A stretch of 9,121 nt of DNA from QGNO01 sp964493125 (GCA_964493125.1 CAZBMS010000057.1:1-9121), one strand, 5' to 3'. Positions 1 to 7,737 are shown, counted from the first letter of the stretch. Numbers and translations are program-made. The notes: a model not told the origin generated them from the letters alone.

Positions 1-1159
1 TGTTATTATTATCTCCGGCTGGTATTCGTTTATAGCATCTTTGATTTCTTGTATCAGTTCGGCAACCGTTGGAAAACACCATGGAGGGCTGGACGGTTTT
101 TAAGATAGTATGCAACGCTGATACTCTTTTATGTAAGTCGATAATAACAGGGAATATTCCAAGTTTTATTTTGTCCGCGACTGGTTGCATTAATTCAAAA
201 CCATAATAATTGAACATATGATGATGTGACAGCATGTCTTTAAGTAGCTGGTCAAGGGAGTTTTCTAAGCGATGTTTTGAGTGTCCATCATTTTTGGATA
301 GGGTCTCCAAATCCATTCCTGTCGCATATTGAGTAAAAATAGGCTTTTGCTACTAGTTTGTTTGAACCAATTGCTAAGTCTGGGTATATCTGGCCAATCT
401 TGTAGTTTAACTACCGCTATTTGTTCAGATTTAATGTTATATGCGACTGTATTTAGCCGGTATTGATCGGTAGTGAAAAGTACAGGGTGGATTCTCAAAT
501 GTTTCTTTATTTGCCTTAAATGGATTTGGGCTATTATCACGTTAGTAGTCGCAATTGCTCTTAATTTGCGAGCTGCTACCTTAAGCATAAGTTTGAAGTT
601 TACTGGGAATTTGATTTTCTCGAATACGACATCTATATTTTTGTGTAAACAATAATGTTGGCATATGTCTGCAATGTACATATCGTGCACCATTGGATAG
701 GGGCTGCTCGAATATCGTTCTTTTCGGTAGTGAAATAGTATTATCTTGCTAGGGTTATGAATTTTAATAGCTGTAGTTATTATTTCTACTAATTGCATTA
801 TATGATTGTATGACCATCTGGAGTACCATACTAGATTTTCTATATAGCCATGTGTGACGTTTAAGCTATCTGTAAAATAAAAATGGTTTCTAATATGTTC
901 GGTAATTTGGAGCGATTTGCAAGACGCTCTAGTACGACCGTTCTCTGATAAATACTGCTGTGTATCGCTACATGTATATCCCTCGCGCTTAAGATATGTC
1001 CTTATGTTTGGATATAAGGCTATCAATATGAAATTACTGTTGACGTAATCTCGTTTCTTATAGCGGGAGCAAAAATGTCGCGCTGCAAGTTGGCTGTCAA
1101 TTATTACTAAGATATTTTTTGCAAATATTGAATAGTAACTCTGTCACATCTGGGTACAT
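1..1159 (-). pseudogene. Frameshifted glycosyltransferase-like gene, cut by the window edge
   Basis: A continuous protein-like reading begins at an ATG at 1159, six bases after the GT-C stop, but needs three frame changes. Frame one (MYPDVTELLFNICK) runs into an A6 run at 1120-1115. The next frame, without a stop from 1143 to 268, reads NILVIIDSQLAARHF and later IALYPNIRTYLKREGY; it contains a 253-codon ORF from a TTG at 1026 to a TAG at 265. Around 350-341, at an A4 run (348-345), the sensible reading moves to another frame: KPIFTQYATGMDLETL, then MFNYYGFELMQPVADK and IFPVIIDLHKR, open to the edge. Somewhere between about 101 and 73 it returns to the second frame (AELIQEIKDAINEYQPEIII). The central TGMDL and the later FPVIIDL segments resemble GT-B glycosyltransferases of the GT4 kind, a weak assignment. 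The TTG-started ORF alone would lack the first strand and the C-terminal half. Either the gene is decaying or the sequence has small indel errors here. Confidence 0.6.
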
Positions 1160-1165
1160 ATCATA

Positions 1166-3166
1166 TCAGTCGTAAGGGGTTTTTTCGTAAATCATAACTT
1201 TTCTGTATTGATACCTCTGTTTTCCAGGGTATTGGTAATCGAATGTCTTAACGACTTCATAGTGGTCTACATTTGATTTTCTCGGTGAAGACAAAATTGG
1301 TACGAGATTAACTGTATTTTCATATGGATGAGGGTGAGTGACGACGATTAACTGTGGAGAGGTGTCATTAATGTGATTTTTGATCATCATACTAGCTTCT
1401 TCTGATGACGAGGCATCCCATTCAATTGCAGACGTGCTTGTGAATCTTTGAAATTTTGGTGGTATATAAAAATTCCATTGATCGGTAATAATTGTGGTCG
1501 TATCGGAATAATGATCTGATATCCATGATCCTATTTGGAGACCAGTATCATTATTTTTGTTTTTTAAATATTTCCAATTGTCGTAACTGTCTACGGCGTT
1601 AAAGATGATAAAAATTGTTAATAATGAGAATGCCAATCGAGGAAGGAACTTTGTTTTGTTAAATATATCTCTAGCGTTACTAAATGAACCCATAGAGGTG
1701 ATTGGATAGGTTACCAAAAGTGACAATATTGCGAGGCCAGGTAGGGCGTGCCGGACGCTTCCAGCCTTCAGCAGGATAATTAGTATTATAGTTATTGCAG
1801 CATACGACCATAATGCAAGGACCTTGGCTTTTATGTCATTTCCATCTTGGTGATCATTTAGATGCTTAAATAGAGCTAGGGGTATTAATATTGCCAATGC
1901 TAACCAGCCAGGGTTCATCTGTTTAAATAATTGAATAATGACCACGAAATAGCTATCTGCGCCACTAGCGCCGTAAGATCCTGCTAATGCCGTGTTAAAA
2001 AACATAAATCCTACTTGGGAGACGAGATGAGAGGGATGTGCCAAATAAACTGGTCCGGATACAAAAAATATAACTATATACGCTGTGATTGTTTGAAGAG
2101 CAAACCATATACAAAGTACGGTATAGGAATATTTATTCGGCCGTATTTTTTGAATTTTCGCATCTTTAAATCGATAAAATTTTATCCATAGGTATATCAG
2201 TGCTAACAGAGAGAGGCTCAAAATCGAGAGACTTGAGATTGTTATGGCTTTGAGTAGATATTCATAGGTCTCTAGATATATAGGCGCTTGGATTAATTGT
2301 GAATGTTCGAATGCTGGTTGGCTCAAACTTAAAATGATTTGTACTACGTCGAATGATTCTGACAATAGTAACCATGCAGAGATTGAAAGGATACCAAAAA
2401 ACACCAAGATAATTAGGGGTGATAATTTTAAGTAATGTATGCGCGTACGCTGGATCACATCGTTCCATTCAAGTAACCCGCTTGAGCTTTTTGCAATCGC
2501 ATATGTAGTTACAATTGGGATAACGAATATAAATATCCATCCACCATATTTGGTGGAAAATGCTAATCCTCCCAATAACGAAGCTATAAAAAACCGCTTA
2601 AAGGAGTATTTTTCCGCCAATTTTATGCACATAAAAATAGTGGCCAGAATTAATGTTTGCTCTAAAGGATTTGGGCGGACTTGTGTGCTCCATATTAGGA
2701 ACTGGGGTATTGTGAGGAAGCATAGCGTTCCAATGAAAGCGATTGTATTTGAATCAAATAATTTTTTAGATATTGCAAATAATATAATTCCGCTAATGGC
2801 AGCGGAAAACATACTTATTAATCTCCAAGTGACTAATATGACTTTGTCATTATCACCGAAAAAATAAGAGTACGGATATAGAAATAATCCTGCTGTGTTG
2901 TAATAGACTTTTGGGTATACGTTCATGTGACGGAATCCAGGATAGAAAAGGGGGCCTTTTTCATACTGACCGTGAAATTCAAGGAACATTACGTCTTCTT
3001 CAGCGAAATGTTCGATCATGCTCGGATTTTCTAGTCCTAGGCCTATTAACGGAACACAGTAAGCTATTGGCACTAGAACTAATATTAATGCTAATGCTGT
3101 TGTTATCCACCACTTATATGTATGGGATATTTTTTCCGTCTCAGAGAGTTTTTTAAATATAACCAT
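1166..3166 (-). CDS. Polytopic GT-C glycosyltransferase, GT39/ArnT-like
   Basis: A 666-residue inner-membrane protein likely to transfer a sugar from a polyprenyl-phosphate donor on the outer side of the membrane. The first hydrophobic helix is at about 19-41. It is followed by a loop with Glu56-Glu57-Asp58, where GT-C enzymes carry their catalytic acidic pair. Further helices are near 108-131, 140-160, 168-184, 190-226, 248-268, 305-330, 346-370, 419-433, 450-467, 473-490 and 508-524. The segment STQVRPNPLEQ (160-170) and LLGGLAFSTKYGG (197-209) match the PMT/ArnT superfamily pattern, and VRHALPGLAIL (471-481) resembles its late RYLLP-type motif. Residues after about 530 look soluble. The ATG at 3166 follows an 87-base gap, the longest between genes here, with no clear Shine-Dalgarno or terminator. 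The GT2 enzyme upstream is the natural supplier of its lipid-linked donor, as ArnC is for ArnT. Sugar and acceptor are unknown; overall GT-C membership is more certain than the subfamily. Confidence 0.85.
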   Translation of the reverse strand: MVIFKKLSETEKISHTYKWWITTALALILVLVPIAYCVPLIGLGLENPSMIEHFAEEDVMFLEFHGQYEKGPLFYPGFRHMNVYPKVYYNTAGLFLYPYSYFFGDNDKVILVTWRLISMFSAAISGIILFAISKKLFDSNTIAFIGTLCFLTIPQFLIWSTQVRPNPLEQTLILATIFMCIKLAEKYSFKRFFIASLLGGLAFSTKYGGWIFIFVIPIVTTYAIAKSSSGLLEWNDVIQRTRIHYLKLSPLIILVFFGILSISAWLLLSESFDVVQIILSLSQPAFEHSQLIQAPIYLETYEYLLKAITISSLSILSLSLLALIYLWIKFYRFKDAKIQKIRPNKYSYTVLCIWFALQTITAYIVIFFVSGPVYLAHPSHLVSQVGFMFFNTALAGSYGASGADSYFVVIIQLFKQMNPGWLALAILIPLALFKHLNDHQDGNDIKAKVLALWSYAAITIILIILLKAGSVRHALPGLAILSLLVTYPITSMGSFSNARDIFNKTKFLPRLAFSLLTIFIIFNAVDSYDNWKYLKNKNNDTGLQIGSWISDHYSDTTTIITDQWNFYIPPKFQRFTSTSAIEWDASSSEEASMMIKNHINDTSPQLIVVTHPHPYENTVNLVPILSSPRKSNVDHYEVVKTFDYQYPGKQRYQYRKVMIYEKTPYD

Positions 3167-3253
3167 TTATGAAATCATATTATCTTGGCCTGAAAATATT
3201 ATGGACTTAATACGTTAGCTGATGGAGATATAGTAGGGAATTGCCTTTTCTAT

Positions 3254-4189
3254 TTAGGTCTTCTTATTTTTTTCCGCCAATTTTGCATTTACTAACATTA
3301 TGTCGTATGTATTTAAGTACACCCCGAGTCTTCTAGGGACTATTCGGAGTAATAGTTTGTATATAATCGATTCATTGGTGTCGTTGCCGAGAATAAATAA
3401 CCCATGAAGTATTTGTCCCAAAGTTCGCCAATAACCTGGATATTTTATATCTACTATCTCAAATCCTTTAGAAGTAAGTAGTTTGGTCAAAGTCGTTTTG
3501 GAGAAATATTGAAGATGGCTTGGAGGGTGAATCATTCTCCAGCTTGGTCCTTGAAATTTTGCGAGTCTAGAATCTATGTCACCGGTTGTGATGAATATAT
3601 GGCCGTTTGGCTTGAGTACATTTTGCACTTTGTCTATTACCATTGCAGGGTCCGGTAAATGTTCTATGACATCCCACATTACAACGATATCGACGGAATT
3701 AGGAAGGATGTTCGCATCATCCAAAAAATCTGTATTGTATGTTCTGGCGTTTATAGCATAGTTAGAATAATCTGTGGCTGCTTCAGATATTTCGTATCCA
3801 GTCGCTTGGAAGTGTTCTTCAGCGATTTCCAGAAAAAATCCGTAAGCACTACCTATTTCTATTAGGACGCCAGAGTCTCTGTAGCGACGGATTGCTTTTA
3901 ACCACTTACAAAGGTTTTTCTGAATAATTTTCTTATCCCCGACGTAGTCTACATACTCTTCTCCCGAAAAATATGTGGTGCCGTAGAGCGTGTGAATGTC
4001 TTCGGCGCTCAGCGCAATATTGGCAGTTATAAAATCACAATTATTACACTGGATTAATCCAGGGAACGACTGTTTAAAATCCTTACGGCCACAGACATTG
4101 CATTTGAATGTTATGCGATTGTTAGTAGCTGCAAGAATTTCTGGCCTATTTGGCATAATTGATGCTCGATTCCATTTATTATGATGCAT
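3254..4189 (-). CDS. Class I SAM-dependent methyltransferase with N-terminal zinc ribbon
   Basis: Probably methylates a sugar, sugar nucleotide or glycan end. The 311-residue protein begins with a zinc-ribbon-like motif, Cys30, Cys33, Cys48 and Cys51 (two CxxC pairs 14 residues apart), as seen in many Methyltransf_23-type proteins of polysaccharide loci. The SAM-binding glycine loop is LIEIGSAYGFFLE (109-121), an acidic residue follows in TGYEIS (130-135), and WDVIEHLPDP (172-181) is the usual motif after strand 4. VLKPNGHIFITTGD (191-204) is the next core strand, and HPPSHLQYFS (221-230) is typical of this branch. The start is at 4189, 27 bases after the previous stop; an ATG at 4156 would still keep the zinc ribbon. 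Neither has a strong Shine-Dalgarno. It lacks the large C-terminal domain of TylCIII/NovU-type sugar C-methyltransferases, so O-methylation is at least as likely as C-methylation. The acceptor is unknown. Confidence 0.87.
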   Translation of the reverse strand: MHHNKWNRASIMPNRPEILAATNNRITFKCNVCGRKDFKQSFPGLIQCNNCDFITANIALSAEDIHTLYGTTYFSGEEYVDYVGDKKIIQKNLCKWLKAIRRYRDSGVLIEIGSAYGFFLEIAEEHFQATGYEISEAATDYSNYAINARTYNTDFLDDANILPNSVDIVVMWDVIEHLPDPAMVIDKVQNVLKPNGHIFITTGDIDSRLAKFQGPSWRMIHPPSHLQYFSKTTLTKLLTSKGFEIVDIKYPGYWRTLGQILHGLFILGNDTNESIIYKLLLRIVPRRLGVYLNTYDIMLVNAKLAEKNKKT

Positions 4190-4216
4190 GGTGTTGAGGG
4201 TCCAATTTAATGTAAT

Positions 4217-5059
4217 TCATTCTTGGTTTATGAGCGTCTGTAGGCCATCCGCTAGATTTTTCTGGTGATGCCATCCCAGATTGACCTGAGCTTTCTGAGT
4301 ATTAGCATATACACCAGATTGTTTTTCGCTTGCCCCCAGTGTTGTTGCTATCTTGCCAAAAGTACAACTGATATCTTCGCATAATCTAGCTAAATCCAAT
4401 ATTGTTGTAGGAATACCGGATCCTATATTGTATATGTGGCATCCGGACTCACTGGTTTTGTCCGATTTTACTAAGGAGTCCACTACATCTGATATATGAA
4501 CGAAGTCCCTTACAGAATTAGGAGTTTCAATGGTGATATTTTTGTCGTTAGCTAAACCGTCGGTAATGTATGGGATTACAAAAGGTTGTTTTTGACCAGG
4601 TCCGTAAACGTTGAATAGTCTCAGAATTGTTGACGTAACATTTCCGAGTTTCCCTTCTAATTGGCAGAGCTCTTCACCTATCCATTTGCTAGTAGCATAA
4701 TGGGAGGCAGGGGATATTTCGCTTGATTCATCAACACAGATACTGTCCCCTTTTGCGTACACGCCAGATGTCGAGGGGTATATGCACTTTGCTCCCATTG
4801 CCTTACAGTATTCGAGTACGGAAACAGTACCTTGTACATTTACATCAAAGCAGTGATATGGTTCAGTTTTAAACCGATCTTGATTGGTGATAGCCGCGAG
4901 ATGAAAAACTGTATCGTTAGGATCTTTGAGTGAATCAACGGTCCGTATATCTTGTGTCCATTCCTGAACATGATATCCTAATTTCGTAAGGGTTCTTACT
5001 AAGTTAGAACCTATGAAGCCCTTGCTACCAGTTACGAGAACTCTTTTAGGACTTGTCAT
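4217..5059 (-). CDS. NAD-dependent extended SDR, nucleotide-sugar epimerase/reductase type
   Basis: A second extended SDR of 280 residues. Motifs are VLVTGSKGFIGSNL (7-20), FHLAAITNQDRF (52-63), the catalytic PSTSGVYA (95-102) and SHYATSKWIGEE (119-130) with Tyr121 and Lys125, then LRLFNVYGPGQ (147-157) and SVRDFVHISDVVDS (182-195). Gly stands where the preceding SDR has its catalytic Glu, so a dehydratase or decarboxylase role is less likely; C4 epimerisation or 4-keto reduction fits better. I chose the ATG at 5059 because the dinucleotide-binding strand starts at once. The frame stays open upstream to about 5176, but that stretch is the other gene read out of frame and would put 39 residues before the Rossmann strand. 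The 14-base overlap with the previous gene suggests coupled translation. A pathway of nucleotidyltransferase, then Glu-type SDR, then this enzyme would give a deoxy- or epimerised NDP-sugar. Confidence 0.87.
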   Translation of the reverse strand: MTSPKRVLVTGSKGFIGSNLVRTLTKLGYHVQEWTQDIRTVDSLKDPNDTVFHLAAITNQDRFKTEPYHCFDVNVQGTVSVLEYCKAMGAKCIYPSTSGVYAKGDSICVDESSEISPASHYATSKWIGEELCQLEGKLGNVTSTILRLFNVYGPGQKQPFVIPYITDGLANDKNITIETPNSVRDFVHISDVVDSLVKSDKTSESGCHIYNIGSGIPTTILDLARLCEDISCTFGKIATTLGASEKQSGVYANTQKAQVNLGWHHQKNLADGLQTLINQE

Positions 5060-6059
5060 TGGTAATTGTATTCGGCTCGAGGCTAAGTTGAGACAGGCTG
5101 GAATTGGGGTTTTCAAAATTATCAAGATACTGCTCATACCACTTGATAGTGCGCAACAATCCCGATGTGTGGTCAATTCTTGGTTTCCAGTTCAAGACAG
5201 ATTTTGCTAATTCGTTGCTGCAAAACATTCTCATGATCTCACCAGGTCTTGTTGATAGCTCTCCGATTTTCAATAAAGAATTAGAGTTTGTTAGAGAGTG
5301 GATAGTGCTGACTAAATCTTTTATAGCTATTTCTTGGCCACATCCTAGGTTAATTATCTGACCTATGGCTTCTGGCACGGTTCCTCCAGCTATAAATCCT
5401 TCTATTAAATTTTCGACATAATTGAATTCCCGCGTCTGCACACCCTCCGTAGTGATTATATCGTCACCTTTAAGACATTTAATAATCAGCTCTGCGGTAA
5501 TCGCTCTAGGGCTTTGGTATGGTCCGTATGCATTGAACGGCCTTAATACTACGATTGGCTTATTCAATGACAACCATTTCAATCTTGCGTAGAGTTCCCC
5601 TGAATATTTGCCGACTGCGTATGGTGATAATGGCTGAGGTTTAGAATGTTCTGTGAATGGCACTGTATCCTGATGGCCATAGACTTCCGATGTGGAAATG
5701 TATATAAACCGGCTGTAATCCTCATATGATTCTAATAGGTTTACGGTGCCTTTAGAGTTTGAATCTATAGCTTCTGAAACTTGAGAGAAACTGTCGCCAA
5801 CATGATTGTATGCGGCGAGATGGTAAATAATGTGCGGTTTTATTTGTTGTATCTGCCGCAATGAGTCTACGTTGCGTAAATCTGCCTCTATTGGTATTAC
5901 CTTGTTCCAAATACCAGCTATACGGACATTATCTATGACTGAGTTATATTTCACCAATACGTAAACTTGGGCCCCAAGTGATACCAAATGTCGACATAAA
6001 TGGGATCCAATAAAACCTGACCCACCAGTGACTAGCACCCGTTTGTTTGTGAGTGTCAA
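5046..6059 (-). CDS. NAD-dependent extended SDR; NDP-sugar 4,6-dehydratase or UDP-glucuronate decarboxylase type
   Basis: An extended short-chain dehydrogenase/reductase of 337 residues that should act on a nucleotide sugar in the cytoplasm. The NAD site is VTGGSGFIGSHL (10-21), followed by EADLRN (58-63) and YHLAAYNHV (79-87). The catalytic region is ISTSEVYG (121-128) and SPYAVGK (145-151) with Tyr147 and Lys151. Glu125 after Thr-Ser is the position of the acid/base in 4,6-dehydratases (TDE or TSE) and of the matching Glu in UDP-glucuronate decarboxylases. The substrate-side motif is LRPFNAYGPYQSPRA (172-186), and TREFNYVENLIEG (209-221) closes the pocket. The VLVKYNS segment after strand 2 (34-40) recalls LegB-like and GDP-mannose dehydratase-like members. 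Translation starts at a TTG whose bases overlap the preceding stop (TTGA), helped by an AGGAGG at the right distance. The 3' end overlaps the next SDR by 14 bases. The exact substrate is inferred only. Confidence 0.88.
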   Translation of the reverse strand: MTLTNKRVLVTGGSGFIGSHLCRHLVSLGAQVYVLVKYNSVIDNVRIAGIWNKVIPIEADLRNVDSLRQIQQIKPHIIYHLAAYNHVGDSFSQVSEAIDSNSKGTVNLLESYEDYSRFIYISTSEVYGHQDTVPFTEHSKPQPLSPYAVGKYSGELYARLKWLSLNKPIVVLRPFNAYGPYQSPRAITAELIIKCLKGDDIITTEGVQTREFNYVENLIEGFIAGGTVPEAIGQIINLGCGQEIAIKDLVSTIHSLTNSNSLLKIGELSTRPGEIMRMFCSNELAKSVLNWKPRIDHTSGLLRTIKWYEQYLDNFENPNSSLSQLSLEPNTITNDKS

Positions 6060-6775
6060 ATAGATTCCTCCTGATGAGTAAAAAATGCTATGAAATCGTT
6101 TTGGGCTTGGTTTAATTCCTGTTGCGTATTAAAAGTTATTTGTGGACCATTATATTGGTAAGTGTAGAGGTGATTCTTGGAGATTAATTGCTTAAATAAC
6201 CTTACTAGTCCATCGCCATCTGGTAATTCCAAAAGATCTTTATTTAAATCTCCTAACAAATTCCGCTGCAAGATCATATGCCCTATATAGTACGATTGAG
6301 TGGGTTTTTCTTCGAATGAATACACTTGACCATTTATCGCAGTCTTTACTAGTCCAAAAGGACTTTTGACGTCTGCGGTTATGATAGTTATTTTGGCCTG
6401 GCTAGAAATATGGGACTTGATCAAATGATTGAGGTCTATATCAATTAAAGTGTCTCCGTAGGAGACGATAGTATTTTCAGATAGCATTTCGGATGCGTCA
6501 TTGATACGTGTTAGCATGCTTGCGTTATCTCCGGAGTTACAAAAATCGAGAGTAGCGCTAAAATTTTGCTTTATCAGGTATTCCTGGATCATGTTTCCTT
6601 TGTAACCAACACAAATGATGAATTTGGTGACCCCTTTTTTTATAAAGGATTCTATAGAATGATGAATTATTGGCTTTCCATTGAGCGGAACCAAAGGTTT
6701 TGGGATACCATCGGTGAGAGGTCTTAATCTTAACCCTCTACCACCGCATAAAATTAATGTCTTAATGTCGTTCAT
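6056..6775 (-). CDS. Sugar-1-phosphate nucleotidyltransferase, RfbF-like
   Basis: This enzyme should join a sugar 1-phosphate to an NTP, giving the NDP-sugar used by the SDR enzymes that follow. The 239 residues are typical of a single-domain NTP_transferase. The signature CGGRGLRLRPLTDGIPKPL spans about 10-28, with Lys26 as the usual phosphate-contacting lysine. NGKPIIHH is at 32-39, the metal-site Asp is in SYGDTLIDID (105-114), and EEKP is at 155-158. The section from FCNSGD (78-83) to YGDTLIDIDLNHLI (106-119) has the layout of glucose-1-phosphate cytidylyltransferase RfbF. That suggests CTP as a donor, but base specificity cannot be read from the sequence; a TTP- or GTP-using relative is possible. 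There is no C-terminal left-handed helix domain as in GlmU. The ATG overlaps the preceding stop by four bases (ATGA), which indicates translational coupling in one operon. Confidence 0.88.
   Translation of the reverse strand: MNDIKTLILCGGRGLRLRPLTDGIPKPLVPLNGKPIIHHSIESFIKKGVTKFIICVGYKGNMIQEYLIKQNFSATLDFCNSGDNASMLTRINDASEMLSENTIVSYGDTLIDIDLNHLIKSHISSQAKITIITADVKSPFGLVKTAINGQVYSFEEKPTQSYYIGHMILQRNLLGDLNKDLLELPDGDGLVRLFKQLISKNHLYTYQYNGPQITFNTQQELNQAQNDFIAFFTHQEESI
6067..6072 (-). promoter_or_regulatory. Strong Shine-Dalgarno deciding the TTG start of the next SDR gene
   Basis: Read on the minus strand this is AGGAGG, followed by seven bases and then TTG at 6059-6057. It lies within the last codons of the nucleotidyltransferase gene. 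The perfect core and spacing support the TTG start, which otherwise would look doubtful. Most other starts in this window have no comparable site. Confidence 0.8.
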
Positions 6776-7737
6776 CTATTGCGATTGGTTTTCGGATGTG
6801 ACAATTCTTCATATGATGTGTCATCCACTATGAAAACAGGCCTTCCCTTTGTTTGGTCGTATATTCTGCATATATATTCTCCTAAAACTCCGACTGCTAT
6901 TAGCTGCACAGCCCCGAAAAACGATATTGCAATCGCGAGTGCAGACCATCCAGGAGGGATTTGTAGATTGTGGTATTGTTTTAGGGATACGAGTATGACT
7001 ACAATTATGGCGTACAAGAAGCTGCTTGCAGCAATTATTATTCCTGCTGCAGTGAAAACCCTGAGCGGGAGAGTTGAAAAAGATAAAATGCCGTCTATAG
7101 CGAACGACAGTAAAGATCGGTAGCTGAACTTTGATGTCCCTGAATATCGAAGGGATTCCTCGTATTCCAAAGAAGTCTGCCTAAACCCTAACCAACTTAT
7201 CGTACCTCTTAAGAACTTTTTATATTCCGGTATTTGGATGAGACAATTTAGGACCTTTCGATCTAGTAGTCTAAAATCTGACTGTCCATAAGTTACATTT
7301 AGCCCTGACAACTTAGAGATCAAATAGTAGAATAGTCTTGTCTGAATTTGAGTAACAGTACGAGGTCTTCGAGCAATTTTATTGGTGTAAACTACCTGAA
7401 ATCCATGCTCCCACAGTTTAATCATTTCCGATATTAAAGATGGTGGATGCTGAAGGTCCGCATCCAATGTGATAGTTGCATCACCATTTGCGTAAGTTAA
7501 TCCTGCAAATAGGCCTCCTTGGTGCCCGAAATTTCTAGAGAGTGATAAGAAATGAACTTTATTATCTTCACTTCTTAGTTTTTTAATTATTTCTAAGGAC
7601 GTATCTGTACTTCCATTGTCAACAAATATTATCTCGTAGTCGTGGTCTAAATTACTGAATACTTTGGTAATGTTACTATGCAGTGGAGATAGATTGAGTT
7701 CTTCGTTATATACCGGTAGTACTATAGAAATTAACAT
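6772..7737 (-). CDS. Family 2 glycosyltransferase, GtrB/ArnC/DPM1-like polyprenyl-phosphate glycosyltransferase
   Basis: It probably transfers a sugar from a nucleotide donor to undecaprenyl (or another polyprenyl) phosphate at the inner face of the membrane. From the ATG at 7737 the protein has 321 residues. The GT-A domain shows SIVLPVYNEE (4-13), FVDNGSTDTS (38-47), SRNFGHQGG (67-75) and the metal-binding LDADLQHPP (91-99). Family features follow: YGQSDFRLLDR (150-160) and SLRYSGTSKFSYRSLL (195-210), the latter common in the DPM1/GtrB branch. Two hydrophobic helices at about 228-252 and 264-287 anchor the C-terminus, as in GtrB and ArnC. An upstream in-frame GTG at 7761 would add eight residues and overlap the dehydrogenase by 14 bases. 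It has a weak AGG five bases upstream, while the ATG has no clear Shine-Dalgarno. I prefer the ATG because the conserved strand begins right there. The stop overlaps the next start as ATGA. The sugar transferred is unknown. Confidence 0.9.
   Translation of the reverse strand: MLISIVLPVYNEELNLSPLHSNITKVFSNLDHDYEIIFVDNGSTDTSLEIIKKLRSEDNKVHFLSLSRNFGHQGGLFAGLTYANGDATITLDADLQHPPSLISEMIKLWEHGFQVVYTNKIARRPRTVTQIQTRLFYYLISKLSGLNVTYGQSDFRLLDRKVLNCLIQIPEYKKFLRGTISWLGFRQTSLEYEESLRYSGTSKFSYRSLLSFAIDGILSFSTLPLRVFTAAGIIIAASSFLYAIIVVILVSLKQYHNLQIPPGWSALAIAISFFGAVQLIAVGVLGEYICRIYDQTKGRPVFIVDDTSYEELSHPKTNRNR

Noticed and set aside
265..1026. The 253-codon TTG-started frame as a complete stand-alone gene
   Set aside because: Protein-like sequence continues in frame upstream of the TTG, and in another frame past its stop, so it is better read as the middle part of a broken gene.
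73..1120. Phase variation by homopolymer tracts in a surface glycosyltransferase gene
   Set aside because: The runs are only four to six bases, much shorter than tracts known to slip at high rate, and three separate changes would be needed.
1115..1120. Programmed ribosomal frameshifting or transcriptional slippage at the A6 run
   Set aside because: The needed change is +1 with no visible stimulatory signal, and two further changes downstream would still be required; decay or sequence error is simpler.
2439..2867. 142-codon plus-strand open frame inside the GT-C gene, and similar plus-strand frames elsewhere
   Set aside because: They lie wholly antisense to well-supported genes, show no domain motif and no ribosome site, and are expected shadows of membrane-protein or AT-rich coding sequence.
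3167..3253. 87-base gap before the GT-C gene as a possible internal promoter or terminator
   Set aside because: A CATAAT-like box can be found on the minus strand, but no acceptable -35 lies 16-18 bases upstream, and no hairpin followed by a T run is visible.
5060..5176. Upstream extension of the second SDR to about 5176
   Set aside because: The extra residues precede the Rossmann strand, look unlike protein, and duplicate DNA already coding in the other frame for the first SDR's C-terminus.
4217..6059. The two adjacent SDR genes as a recent tandem duplication
   Set aside because: They share family motifs only; outside them the sequences, lengths (337 and 280) and catalytic strands differ too much for a recent copy.
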